NCBI GenBank assembly: GCA_038207425.1
Contig: JBBQZU010000001.1
Coordinates: 1 to 64,000 of the forward strand
Direction: 5' to 3'
DNA: 64,000 nt
Origin: JBBQZU01 sp038207425
GTDB taxonomy: Bacteria > Bacteroidota > Bacteroidia > Flavobacteriales_D > Cryomorphaceae
Position numbers and translations under genes: made by a program. Position 1 is the stretch's first letter; each line of letters opens with the position of its first letter. The notes beneath the pieces are model-generated. The model was not told the origin of the DNA, searched no databases, and worked only from the letters and a program-made list of their open reading frames with translations. Positions 36,679-45,974 of this stretch are shown in pieces.

Positions 36679-38301
36679 ATGGATCGCATGGAACTCAAGG
36701 TACAAAAGTCGTGGAAAGAAATATTTGCCAAAAGCGAATCATTGCTTGAAGATTTTACCTTAAACGTACTTCCCGGGTATATGCGCACTACCAGGTGGTT
36801 TGGAGCGAAATCTTCAAACATCAAGCAGTACAAAATTGATTATCTCCTGCCATATGCCACCAGCGCAAGAGATACCACTTATATCCTTTTTGTTGAGGTA
36901 GTGTTTTTCACATCCAATACCGAAACCTACTTCCTTCCGGTAACGGCTGTGAAAGAACCTGAGAGTGAAAAGGCAATAATTTGCTCAGTGCTCGATAAGG
37001 ACGGCAAAGTGCTCCACCTCGTTGATGCCATCTACTGCCCTGTATTCAGGAGAAGTCTATTCAGCAATATTCTCGGGCGTAAGAAAATGGACCTTAATAT
37101 AGGTATGCTCCGGTTTGCCAAAGGCAAAAGACTCAAAAGCCTTGCGGTAAAAGGCGATGTATCGAGGGTGCTCAACGCTGAGCAGAGCAACTCTACAATT
37201 GTATTTCATGAGAAGTACTACCTAAAGGTGTACCGAAAGCTGTTCAGAAACAACAACCCCGATCTAGAACTTACGAGGTTCTTGTCTGAGAAAGCCAACT
37301 TTTCTTATTCACCACATTTTGCCGGCAGCATAGAATGGATCCGGGCCGACTACTATACCGTATCCCTCGGACTTATGCAGGAAAAGGTAGAGAATCAGGG
37401 CGAAGCATGGAATGACACCCTTAATGAAATTGCCGGATTTTTTCACAAGCTTGAAGAGCTTCAGGTTACGCTCAAAGACCTACCTAAAATAGAATTATAC
37501 AAGCCACTTTCGATCGAGAAGGTTCCAGATTTTTATCGGAAACTCGCCGGCGAAACCATGCTCGAAAAGGTTAAGAAACTCGCTATACGCACTGCTCAAA
37601 TGCACCTGGCGTTGATCTCTGACCGTACCGACCGGGCTTTCAATCCCGAAGCATTCACCAGCGATTATACAGTATGGCTCCTCAATAGGGTGATGTATAT
37701 GTACGACCGACGTTTTCACCTGCTTGAACAGAACTTGCACAAACTCAAAGGCCAGGCTCTTGAGTTTGCCCAGTACTTTATTGACAGTAAGGATCAGATT
37801 AAGGACCGTTTGCTCAACTTCGATGAACAGCATCTGAACTCATGTCGCATACGCATACACGGCGACTACCACCTTGGCCAAGTGCTCCTTACGGGTAATG
37901 ATTTCTGTATACTTGACTTTGAAGGGGAACCTGAAAGCACTATTCGCGACCGGAAGGTGAAGCAGCCACCAATAAAAGATATTGCTGGATTATTCAGATC
38001 TTACCACTACGCTGTATTTGCCTCCGTTTTTCAATTGAACAAATCAAAACTATCACGAGAGTTTCTTACTGAGGCAGGTGGCAGATATTACCGACTCATA
38101 GTTGCAGTGAGTTTGCATTACTACCTGAAAACTGCCGTTGAAGGCGGGCTCAACATAGGGTATGAGAAGGAAGTAGACTTCCTGCTTAGGTACCACCTTT
38201 TTGAGAAAGCCATTTATGAATTGGGTTATGAACTTCATGCCCGTCCTGACTGGGTTATTATACCTTTGAAAGGAATTATGCAAATACTAAAGAACGAATA
38301 A
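36679..38301 (+). CDS. mak: Maltokinase
   Basis: A 540-residue protein resembling the maltokinase that is often the C-terminal half of TreS fusions. It phosphorylates maltose to maltose 1-phosphate, the GlgE substrate, using ATP. An N-terminal cap domain (RWFGAKSSNIKQYKIDYLLP, ~35-60) is followed by an aminoglycoside-phosphotransferase-like kinase fold. The catalytic and metal loops read RIHGDYHLGQVL (around residue 394) and ILDFEGEP. It is unfused here: no trehalose synthase domain is attached or adjacent. It ends 2 bases before glgB. Confidence 0.88.
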   Translation: MDRMELKVQKSWKEIFAKSESLLEDFTLNVLPGYMRTTRWFGAKSSNIKQYKIDYLLPYATSARDTTYILFVEVVFFTSNTETYFLPVTAVKEPESEKAIICSVLDKDGKVLHLVDAIYCPVFRRSLFSNILGRKKMDLNIGMLRFAKGKRLKSLAVKGDVSRVLNAEQSNSTIVFHEKYYLKVYRKLFRNNNPDLELTRFLSEKANFSYSPHFAGSIEWIRADYYTVSLGLMQEKVENQGEAWNDTLNEIAGFFHKLEELQVTLKDLPKIELYKPLSIEKVPDFYRKLAGETMLEKVKKLAIRTAQMHLALISDRTDRAFNPEAFTSDYTVWLLNRVMYMYDRRFHLLEQNLHKLKGQALEFAQYFIDSKDQIKDRLLNFDEQHLNSCRIRIHGDYHLGQVLLTGNDFCILDFEGEPESTIRDRKVKQPPIKDIAGLFRSYHYAVFASVFQLNKSKLSREFLTEAGGRYYRLIVAVSLHYYLKTAVEGGLNIGYEKEVDFLLRYHLFEKAIYELGYELHARPDWVIIPLKGIMQILKNE

Positions 38302-38303
38302 CC

Positions 38304-40370
38304 ATGACTACTGAAGCCGTAATTTCGCACAGCCTTCTTACCGATTTTGATACCTCATTAATGGGTGCTGGTAAGCACTTTAAATTATATGAAAAACTCG
38401 GAAGCAAACTCATAGAATTTAACGGGGCTCAAGGGGTTTCCTTTGCGGTCTGGGCTCCAAACGCAACAGGGGTTTCTGTAGTAGGAAATTTTAATGGATG
38501 GAAACGCAATTCACATAAGCTAAACGCACGTTGGGACAGCAGCGGTATCTGGGAAGGTTTCATTCCCGGAATAACAGAGGGAGAAGTTTATAAGTACGCA
38601 ATCACATCGCGCAAAGGACAGGTTTTTGAAAAAGGTGATCCATTTGCCATTGCCTGGGAAACGCCTCCAAAAACTGCTTCGGTGGTGAAACAAATGAACT
38701 ATTCTTGGCAGGATGGCGAGTGGATGAAATCGCGCCATGCTCACAACTCACTCGATGCACCTTGGTCAGTTTATGAAGTGCATATTGGTTCCTGGAACAG
38801 GAAATATGATGATGGCAAACGCTCTCTCACTTACCGTGAAATGGCCGATGAACTTGTGCCTTACGTAAAACGAATGGGCTTCACCCATGTAGAACTCATG
38901 CCGGTTATGGAGCATCCGTTTTTTGGAAGCTGGGGTTATCAGATTACCGGATACTTTGCGCCTTCATCAAGGTTTGGACCTCCTGAAGATTTTGCTTTTC
39001 TTGTTGATGCATTCCATCAAGCTGGCATAGGCGTAATACTCGACTGGGTACCGAGCCATTTTCCCGGTGATGCCCACGGACTTTTTAGGTTCGATGGAAC
39101 TTCCCTCTATGAGCATGAAGATTATAGGCTAGGATATCATCCTGACTGGAAAAGTTTCATTTTCAACTACGGGCGAAATGAAGTAAGGGCTTTTTTGATC
39201 AGCAATGCCCTTTACTGGCTCGATAAATACCATATTGATGGAATCAGGGTTGATGCTGTTGCTTCAATGCTTTACCTTGATTACAGCCGAAAGGAAGGCC
39301 AATGGATTCCAAACCAATTTGGAGGCCGTGAGAATTTGGAGGCCATATCGTTTCTCAAGGAAATGAACGAGGCCGTATACGCGGCTTTTCCCGATGTGCA
39401 AACAATTGCCGAAGAGAGTACTGCCTATCCTATGATATCAAGGCCGGTAAGTCAGGGAGGTCTCGGCTTCGGTATGAAGTGGATGATGGGTTGGATGAAT
39501 GATATGCTGGTCTACATAAAGGAGAATCCCATATACAGAAGGTTTCACCAGAATAAAGTCACATTTAGCCTCGTGTATGCATTTACTGAGAATTTCATGC
39601 TGCCACTTTCACATGATGAAGTAGTACACGGAAAAGGCTCGTTGCTTTCAGGAATGCCGGGCGATGAGTGGCAACGCTTTGCAAACCTTCGGGCTCTAAT
39701 CTCATGGATGTATACCCATCCCGGCGGTAAGTTACTTTTCATGGGAAATGAGTTTGCACAATTTTCAGAGTGGAATCACGATGAATCATTGCTCTGGAAA
39801 TTAATGGAATTCAACTACCACCGCGGCATGTCAGAGATGGTGCGTGAGTTGAATGAACTTTTGCGAAATGAACCTGCGCTCTATGAGCACAATTTCGTGC
39901 CGTCAGGTTTTGAATGGATAGATTTTGGTGATACAAAAAATTCTGTTTTATGTTTTTACCGAAAAGGAAAATTGCCTGAAGATAATCTAGTTATTGTCGG
40001 CTGTTTTGCCCCAATAGCGCATGAGCAATATACCATCGGGGTGAACGAAGAAGGACAATATAAAGAGCTTTTTAATTCAGATTCAACACGCTATGGTGGA
40101 AGTAATTTTGTGAATGATACCCCATTACAAACTAAGTTCGAAACTTCGCATGGCCGGCCTCATTCTATTTCAATGAAGGTGCCACCTCTCGGATTCTCAG
40201 TACTGAAGCTTGTTAAAGTAGAAGCTCCTAAAAGGAAGGCGAAGTCGGCAATGGATGAACTTATTGAATCCAGAAAAAGCGCAATAGTGAAGAAAACCCC
40301 AGCAAAGCCAGCAGCAGCAAAACCAGCAGCAGCAAAAAAGAAAACCGGTACAATTAAGAAGGCTAAGTAA
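38304..40370 (+). CDS. glgB: 1,4-alpha-glucan branching enzyme with basic tail
   Basis: A 688-residue GH13 enzyme that creates alpha-1,6 branches in glycogen-like glucan. A CBM48 domain (~30-130, FAVWAPNATGVSVVGNFNGW) precedes the barrel; catalytic residues are Asp317 in GIRVDAVASM and Glu370 in IAEESTAYP, with SHDEVVHGKGS further on. The last ~45 residues, after the normal C-terminal beta domain, are an unusual Lys/Ala/Pro-rich tail (KKTPAKPAAAKPAAAKKK) like histone H1 tails. The tail's DNA contains a tandem duplication (AAACCAGCAGCAGC). It may bind anionic partners; inference only. Confidence 0.95.
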   Translation: MTTEAVISHSLLTDFDTSLMGAGKHFKLYEKLGSKLIEFNGAQGVSFAVWAPNATGVSVVGNFNGWKRNSHKLNARWDSSGIWEGFIPGITEGEVYKYAITSRKGQVFEKGDPFAIAWETPPKTASVVKQMNYSWQDGEWMKSRHAHNSLDAPWSVYEVHIGSWNRKYDDGKRSLTYREMADELVPYVKRMGFTHVELMPVMEHPFFGSWGYQITGYFAPSSRFGPPEDFAFLVDAFHQAGIGVILDWVPSHFPGDAHGLFRFDGTSLYEHEDYRLGYHPDWKSFIFNYGRNEVRAFLISNALYWLDKYHIDGIRVDAVASMLYLDYSRKEGQWIPNQFGGRENLEAISFLKEMNEAVYAAFPDVQTIAEESTAYPMISRPVSQGGLGFGMKWMMGWMNDMLVYIKENPIYRRFHQNKVTFSLVYAFTENFMLPLSHDEVVHGKGSLLSGMPGDEWQRFANLRALISWMYTHPGGKLLFMGNEFAQFSEWNHDESLLWKLMEFNYHRGMSEMVRELNELLRNEPALYEHNFVPSGFEWIDFGDTKNSVLCFYRKGKLPEDNLVIVGCFAPIAHEQYTIGVNEEGQYKELFNSDSTRYGGSNFVNDTPLQTKFETSHGRPHSISMKVPPLGFSVLKLVKVEAPKRKAKSAMDELIESRKSAIVKKTPAKPAAAKPAAAKKKTGTIKKAK

Positions 40371-40376
40371 TTGAAG

Positions 40377-42803
40377 ATGAAAAAGTTTGTTTGTATACAC
40401 GGGCACTTTTATCAGCCGCCCAGAGAGAACGCATGGCTTGAAAAAATTGAATATCAGGACTCTGCGGCTCCATTTCATGATTGGAATGAGCGAATTACGA
40501 GCGAATGTTATGCACCAAATGGTGTATCGAGAATACTCAACGACGATCGAAAGATAGTTGATATTGTAAACAACTATTCGCGTATGAGTTTCAATTTTGG
40601 CCCTACACTTTTGAGTTGGCTGGAGTTGAATCATCCAAAAACATACCAGTCTATACTTGACGCTGATAAAGAAAGTATCGTGCGCTTTGGAGGCCACGGA
40701 TCGGCAATGGCGCAGGTATATAACCATATTATCATGCCGCTAGCTACGCGCCATGATAAAGAAACTCAGGTAATTTGGGGACTTCGTGATTTCGAAAAAC
40801 GCTTTGGCCGAAAGGCTGAAGGCATGTGGCTCGCTGAAACTGCAGTGGATACTGAAACCCTTGAAGTACTTGCTGAACAAGGCATTCTGTTTACAGTACT
40901 TGCGCCGCGGCAGGCTAAGCAATTCAGGGCCATAGGAAGCGATATATGGCATCAGGGAATTGACCCCAAACAGCCTTACAGGTGCAATTTACCTTCCGGT
41001 GAAAGCATCAATTTGTTTTTTTACGATGGCGAGCGATCACAAGCGGTGGCCTTCAAGGGCTTGCTGAAAGATGGACGTGAGTTTGCCAATTATTTGGTGT
41101 CTGCATTTGACAGCCGGAGTGAAAATCAACTTCTCCATATTGCCACCGATGGAGAGAGCTATGGTCACCATCACAAGTATGGCGATATGGCATTGGCATA
41201 TTGCATACGTTATATTGAAACGCATAATTTGGCCCGTGTTACGAACTATGCGGAGTACCTGGAACTGAATCCACCGAAGCACGATGTGCACATTCACGAC
41301 AATTCTTCATGGAGTTGTGTTCATGGTGTGGAGCGTTGGCGTGAGAACTGTGGTTGTAACAGTGGTGGCCGCCCGGACTGGAATCAGCAATGGCGGAAAC
41401 CTCTCAGGCAATCATTGGACTGGCTGCGGGATGAGCTTTTCGGGCTTTTTGAAAAATACCTTGGCAAATATTCTAATGATGTGTGGGCTTTGCGCAATGC
41501 CTATATAGAAGTGATATTGAATAGGGCTGAAGATAATACAGAAGCATTTCTGCAAAAGCACTTTAAAGGTATATCACACCCCGAGCGTACACATGTAATT
41601 CGCCTTCTGGAAATGCAAAGGCAGGAAATGCTGATGTACACCAGTTGTGGGTGGTTTTTCGATGAAATATCTGGTATAGAAACCGTTCAGATTCTACAAT
41701 ATGCCTGCAGAGCCATTCAATTGGCAAAAGGTGAAACGGGTGTAGATTTGGAACCAAAATTCAGATCGAAACTGAATGAAGCTTCAAGCAATCTTGCTGA
41801 ATACGGTAAAGGTTCTGGCGTGTATCAGCGCTTCGTAAGCCCTTCGCAACTTACCCTTACCCAAATCGGCATGCACTACGCAGTGTCTTCTCTCTTTGTG
41901 GATGACCCGAACGAAATAGCCGTATTTAACTACCGGTGCAAGTCAACACATTTTAAACGAATAGTTCAAGGCTACCAAAGACTTGCCGTGGGTAGAACCC
42001 ATGTAAACTCTACAGTTACACTCAGCGAAAAGAACTTCAGCTACGTAATTCTTTATATCGGCCAACACCACCTTATAGGTAAAGCTTTTGAAGACATTCC
42101 TCTTGAGGAGTACCACGTATTTGTTGATACGGTGATGGAGGCTTTCAAAGAATCAAATATCTCTAAGGTTATTGAGCTTTTTAAGCAATACCCTGAGCAG
42201 CGAAGTTTCTCGTTTTTTGATATGTTTAAAGATGAGCAAATTAAAATGCTGAACAGTATTCTGGATTACAATCTTGATCTGGCACTTTCTTCATATGAGA
42301 AAATAAATGACCGCAACTATAATATTATTAATGTAATGCGAAATGCAGGACTTAAGCCACATGGCATATTGGTGAAGAATCTTGAAACGGTATTGCTCAG
42401 TGAATTGCACAATCTATTTGAATGCAATGCTCATAAAATTAATGTCGTAGAACTAAAAAGAATCATTCTTGAAATTAAGAAATGGGAATTCAAGGTAGAC
42501 CGTTCTGATATGAATTATCTGTGCGCCAATAAGCTAAACAATATGATAAGTGCTGTTGGGCCTGTAAGCAATGGCAATACATTGAAATACGCTGAAATAC
42601 TTTCCAATATCAAGAACGCCCTCGAATTGCTCGCTGATCTTGAAATATACCCGGAACTGAACAACGTGCAGGACTACATTTTTACAATGCTTAAGAATCT
42701 GCCTGAAAATGTTCCTGAAGAAACACTTAAGGTGCTGCACGAATTTGGAGCGTATATCAATATGGACGTGAGCAAATTCTCAAAACGGCTCAAGGCAGTT
42801 TAG
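40377..42803 (+). CDS. GH57-family protein with DUF3536 domain
   Basis: An 808-residue cytoplasmic protein. The N-terminal part is a GH57-type barrel: CIHGHFYQPPRENAW at the start, WLAETAVDTETL with the likely catalytic Glu, and TDGESYGHHHKYGD with a likely acid Asp. The middle and C-terminal parts (~290-808) match DUF3536-type helical regions. GH57 enzymes act on alpha-glucans (amylases, 4-alpha-glucanotransferases, branching enzymes), and the place directly after glgB supports an alpha-glucan role; the exact reaction is unknown. A TTG lies two codons upstream, but the ATG at 40377 is preferred. The gene ends at a bidirectional terminator. Confidence 0.85.
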   Translation: MKKFVCIHGHFYQPPRENAWLEKIEYQDSAAPFHDWNERITSECYAPNGVSRILNDDRKIVDIVNNYSRMSFNFGPTLLSWLELNHPKTYQSILDADKESIVRFGGHGSAMAQVYNHIIMPLATRHDKETQVIWGLRDFEKRFGRKAEGMWLAETAVDTETLEVLAEQGILFTVLAPRQAKQFRAIGSDIWHQGIDPKQPYRCNLPSGESINLFFYDGERSQAVAFKGLLKDGREFANYLVSAFDSRSENQLLHIATDGESYGHHHKYGDMALAYCIRYIETHNLARVTNYAEYLELNPPKHDVHIHDNSSWSCVHGVERWRENCGCNSGGRPDWNQQWRKPLRQSLDWLRDELFGLFEKYLGKYSNDVWALRNAYIEVILNRAEDNTEAFLQKHFKGISHPERTHVIRLLEMQRQEMLMYTSCGWFFDEISGIETVQILQYACRAIQLAKGETGVDLEPKFRSKLNEASSNLAEYGKGSGVYQRFVSPSQLTLTQIGMHYAVSSLFVDDPNEIAVFNYRCKSTHFKRIVQGYQRLAVGRTHVNSTVTLSEKNFSYVILYIGQHHLIGKAFEDIPLEEYHVFVDTVMEAFKESNISKVIELFKQYPEQRSFSFFDMFKDEQIKMLNSILDYNLDLALSSYEKINDRNYNIINVMRNAGLKPHGILVKNLETVLLSELHNLFECNAHKINVVELKRIILEIKKWEFKVDRSDMNYLCANKLNNMISAVGPVSNGNTLKYAEILSNIKNALELLADLEIYPELNNVQDYIFTMLKNLPENVPEETLKVLHEFGAYINMDVSKFSKRLKAV

Positions 42804-42807
42804 ATAA

Positions 42808-42837
42808 AAAAACCCGCATCATACGAAGCGGGTTTTT
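42808..42837. terminator. Bidirectional terminator
   Basis: A 10-bp stem AAAAACCCGC (42808-42817) with GCGGGTTTTT (42828-42837) around a 10-base loop, flanked by A-run and T-run. It serves the GH57 gene (+) and the convergent CBM48 gene (-). Confidence 0.88.
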
Positions 42838-42859
42838 AGTGTCTACTAATACCAGATTA

Positions 42860-43165
42860 TCACAGGCATACTACCGAATTCTCGTCAAATGATACACCAC
42901 TGGCGGCATATTTGTCTGCTTCCCAGTCATTGGCCCAAACTTGGCCATTCAGGAAATAACGGAATTGGTAATCCTTACCGGTTTCAAGGTCAACAGTAGC
43001 TTTGAAGCTTCCGTCCTTTTGTTTTTTCATCTCAATAGGTTCTTTCATCCAATTGCTGAATTCGCCTACGAGTTGTACATTCTCTGCCTCGGTTACAGCT
43101 TCTAATGGAAGGCTGAAAGTAACTTTGCAAAGTGGCTTTGTTTTAAGAAACTGCTTTTTAATCAT
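42860..43165 (-). CDS. Small CBM48 (isoamylase early-set) protein
   Basis: A 101-residue protein consisting of a single glycogen-binding CBM48/isoamylase N-terminal-like domain: KVTFSLPLEAV, VQLVGEFSNWMKEPIEM, KDGSFKATVDLETGKDYQFRY and VWANDWEADKY, the last two matching the usual strand pair. No catalytic domain. It probably binds alpha-glucan made by the neighbouring GlgE-GlgB enzymes. The start at 43165 is chosen over an extension to 43213 because the extension is basic and lacks domain residues. It faces the GH57 gene across a shared terminator. Confidence 0.85.
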   Translation of the reverse strand: MIKKQFLKTKPLCKVTFSLPLEAVTEAENVQLVGEFSNWMKEPIEMKKQKDGSFKATVDLETGKDYQFRYFLNGQVWANDWEADKYAASGVSFDENSVVCL

Positions 43166-43192
43166 GGTGTTAATTTTCTTTCGATTTCGCCG

Positions 43193-43200
43193 CAAAGGTA
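43193..43200 (-). promoter_or_regulatory. -7 promoter box of the CBM48 gene
   Basis: On the minus strand TACCTTTG matches TAnnTTTG exactly, ending 27 bases before the ATG at 43165 and so confirming that start over the longer frame. Confidence 0.6.
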
Positions 43201-43244
43201 TCAATTTTTTCAAAGTGTCTGTGTAACACTATGTTAAATAATTG

Positions 43245-45623
43245 TTAAATCAAAAAAATGATTTTGATTGTGCTTTTGGTGTATTCAATATCTAAGTATG
43301 GCAGATCTTGAATTTCTTTTAAAGCATCGGGATATGCTTCGTAGGGGTCAAAGTTAGAAATTGCAGGCATAAATCTGAAATTAATCTTCGAAATATTTAT
43401 GGCATTACCATTTACCTCGACACGTGATGCTTTGAATCCATGAATGTATAGCCGGGCCGCATGGTAACGCGAAATAAATTGTCCTTCCTGTTTATCAATT
43501 TCAAATTGATTTGTGTTAAGGTGCATCTGACGTAGTGCAAATTTTCCATTTTCATAATCATAACTCACGCCATCATCTTCATAAAAGCTGTAGTTGCCTT
43601 CACTCCCGAAGTAGATATGAAGACGCAGTATGCCGTCGTTGGGTTCATTGGTATGCTGCACTGTATTTTGCATAGGCAATATGCCGCCCGCCTTTACGAA
43701 AAGTGGAATGGTGTCATGCTGCAATTCGACAAAGTGTTCCATGCCGCCTTCATATAAAGTATCATTCAGAAAATGATACCATTTGCCTTTCGGCAAATAT
43801 ACTTTGGCTATGGAAATTTCGGACTCAATCGGACATACCAACAGATCATTACCGAGCATAAATTGGTGCTCAAAAGATCTCGCAAAGATTTTCCATTCGT
43901 TACCATACTCAAAGAGCAATGATCTCACTGGCGGCATGCCATTTTGGGTTGCTTCATAAAAGAGCGAATAGAGGTGAGGAAGTATTTTATAGCGCAGCTC
44001 TAAATAGTTTCGAACGATTTCAAGCGTTTCTTCACCAAACGACCAGGGTTCGGCCTGTTTGGAGTTGATCATAGAGTGGGCCCTCATTAGCGGTTGAAAA
44101 GTGGCCTGTGCAATCCATCTTCTGTACAGACTTGCACTCGCATCTCCGGTAAAGCCGCCAATATCATTTCCAGTAAAGGGAAATCCCGAAAGGCCCATAC
44201 CTGCTACCAGTTTTGCTCCAAGCATCAGGTGTTCATTATTAGCATGATTATCGCCTGTCCAAACGGCGCTGTCGCGCTGACCTCCGCTAAAGGTAGCTCG
44301 TGTAAGAATAAAGGGCCTTTGGTTTACCATGCCTGACTTGGCTCCTTGTAGCGTGGCGCGGGCCATCTGCATACCGTATATATTATGTGCTTCGCGATGT
44401 GTTCCGCCTTGTCCTTCCATATCAAACTCCAAGATTCTGGGTACGTGATGCCCCCAAACTGCAGGCTCATTCATGTCATTCCAAAAACCTTCAATTCCCA
44501 TATGGGCAAATTTTTCCACATTCGCCGCCCACCACTCCCTTACAGTTGCCCTCGTGAAATCGGGGAAATGGCACCACCCCGGCCACGCCCCTCCGTGATA
44601 TGGCACGCCATCGGGATACTTCAGGAATACATCACCTGCAAGCCCTTCTTCATATACATCATATCCTTCTTCAACCTTCACTCCCGGATCGAGTATAATC
44701 ACCGGGTGGAAATTCAATTCCTTTAGAGTCCTGATGGTATCTTCAGGTTTCGGAAAATGCTCTTCATGCCAAGTAAATACTTTATAATTCTGCATATAGT
44801 GAATATCGAAGTAAATGACATCCACGGGCAACTGCTTTTCGCGAAATGACCGCGCGACCCTTGTAATGTCTTCAGAAGGATAATAGCTGTAGCGGCATTG
44901 CTGAAAGCCAAGACTCCAAAGGGGCGGTAGTGACATTCTGCCTGTAAGTAGGGTATAGTCTTTAAGAATATCAGCCGGAGTAAGGCCTGCGAAAAAGAAA
45001 TAATCCAGAATTCCATCTCTGGCCTGAAAAAAGGAGAAACGATTATTCGCTGCTCCAAAATTGAAAGTAGTTTCGGAATGATTGTTTAGAAATATGCCAT
45101 AGTATCGTGCATGACTCATGCCTATAAAGAAAGGACATGATATATAAAGCGGATCAGTGGAAGGCGTATAGCCGTAGGCATCGGTATTCCAGTTCCGGTA
45201 TTGTTTGCCTGCTTTATCCAGTCCGCCGGTTTTTTGCCCAAGCCCAAAAAAACGCTCACCCGGTTGCAGGGTTTTATAATTGGTCACACCATCTTCATCC
45301 CAAATGATACCAAGCCCGTGATCGTCTTCTGAGAGCACAGTTCCGTCAGGGGTTTCAAATTTGAAGCGCACCGGTGCTTTGTTTATTAACAGCTTAAGCT
45401 TTGAAGTACTGAGTAGAATATTCTGATCAGAATCCTGCAGCGTATAGGCCTGGAGGTGAATTTGATCTGTTACTGAGTAGGAGTGTTTCTCTGATGCACC
45501 AGGCGAGCTTATCCTGAAGGTACTTTCAGTTATACATTGCACCAACAGTTTTACTTCTGTAGTGTTCAGCTCAATTCCCTTTATAGTTTCTGCAAAAGTG
45601 ATGAGGCTTCCCGGTCTTTTCAT
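43245..45623 (-). CDS. GH31 alpha-glucosidase
   Basis: A 792-residue glycoside hydrolase family 31 enzyme that releases glucose or xylose from the non-reducing ends of alpha-glucosides. The N-terminal beta-sandwich (~20-220) is followed by the barrel with DVIYFDIHYM, the nucleophile Asp383 in GFWNDMNEP and the acid/base Asp in WTGDNHANNEH. Proximal and distal C-terminal beta domains include the DUF5110-type end (YEDDGVSYDYENGKFALRQM). No signal peptide is apparent, so it is probably cytoplasmic and works on glucans or oligosaccharides from the neighbouring pathway. It is transcribed toward the CBM48 gene with a 79-base gap. Confidence 0.93.
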   Translation of the reverse strand: MKRPGSLITFAETIKGIELNTTEVKLLVQCITESTFRISSPGASEKHSYSVTDQIHLQAYTLQDSDQNILLSTSKLKLLINKAPVRFKFETPDGTVLSEDDHGLGIIWDEDGVTNYKTLQPGERFFGLGQKTGGLDKAGKQYRNWNTDAYGYTPSTDPLYISCPFFIGMSHARYYGIFLNNHSETTFNFGAANNRFSFFQARDGILDYFFFAGLTPADILKDYTLLTGRMSLPPLWSLGFQQCRYSYYPSEDITRVARSFREKQLPVDVIYFDIHYMQNYKVFTWHEEHFPKPEDTIRTLKELNFHPVIILDPGVKVEEGYDVYEEGLAGDVFLKYPDGVPYHGGAWPGWCHFPDFTRATVREWWAANVEKFAHMGIEGFWNDMNEPAVWGHHVPRILEFDMEGQGGTHREAHNIYGMQMARATLQGAKSGMVNQRPFILTRATFSGGQRDSAVWTGDNHANNEHLMLGAKLVAGMGLSGFPFTGNDIGGFTGDASASLYRRWIAQATFQPLMRAHSMINSKQAEPWSFGEETLEIVRNYLELRYKILPHLYSLFYEATQNGMPPVRSLLFEYGNEWKIFARSFEHQFMLGNDLLVCPIESEISIAKVYLPKGKWYHFLNDTLYEGGMEHFVELQHDTIPLFVKAGGILPMQNTVQHTNEPNDGILRLHIYFGSEGNYSFYEDDGVSYDYENGKFALRQMHLNTNQFEIDKQEGQFISRYHAARLYIHGFKASRVEVNGNAINISKINFRFMPAISNFDPYEAYPDALKEIQDLPYLDIEYTKSTIKIIFLI

Positions 45624-45626
45624 GCC

Positions 45627-45634
45627 GAAATATA
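45627..45634 (-). promoter_or_regulatory. Possible -7 box of the GH31 gene
   Basis: On the minus strand TATATTTC (one base from TAnnTTTG) ends 3 bases before the ATG at 45623. If real, the transcript would start within or next to the start codon. Confidence 0.3.
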
Positions 45635-45974
45635 CATTCTTTGGCAGGTGCTTACAATGAGATTAATGGATTAATATTTCTGGGTTGACCAAAATCATTA
45701 TGAGCCCAAATTGGGTAAATGCGTCGTTTTTTGATCTTTTCAACTACATTCGATTTCATTTTAATTGGACAAAAATCAGATTCAAACGCTATTAATCATT
45801 AAAATATGTTAATACAGCGATAATAATTTTTAATTTGAACTGATCATTATACAATTCGTCGATAATCTAGTAAGATTAGTCTAAAATGTCTATTAAAAGC
45901 ACATAATTCCTGTATATCAATCAATTGGATTCACAGTTTTAGCATAAATTCGTTTTCGAAATTACAATCGACCA
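45635..45974. other. AT-rich divergent intergenic region
   Basis: About 340 bases between the divergent GH31 and secreted-glycosidase genes, strongly AT-rich. I see no ORF, RNA gene or clear hairpin. A plus-strand promoter TAAATTCG (45945-45952) with TTG at 45925-45927 lies 22 bases before the ATG at 45975. A short direct repeat, ATTAATGGATTAAT, lies near 45662-45675. Confidence 0.4.
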
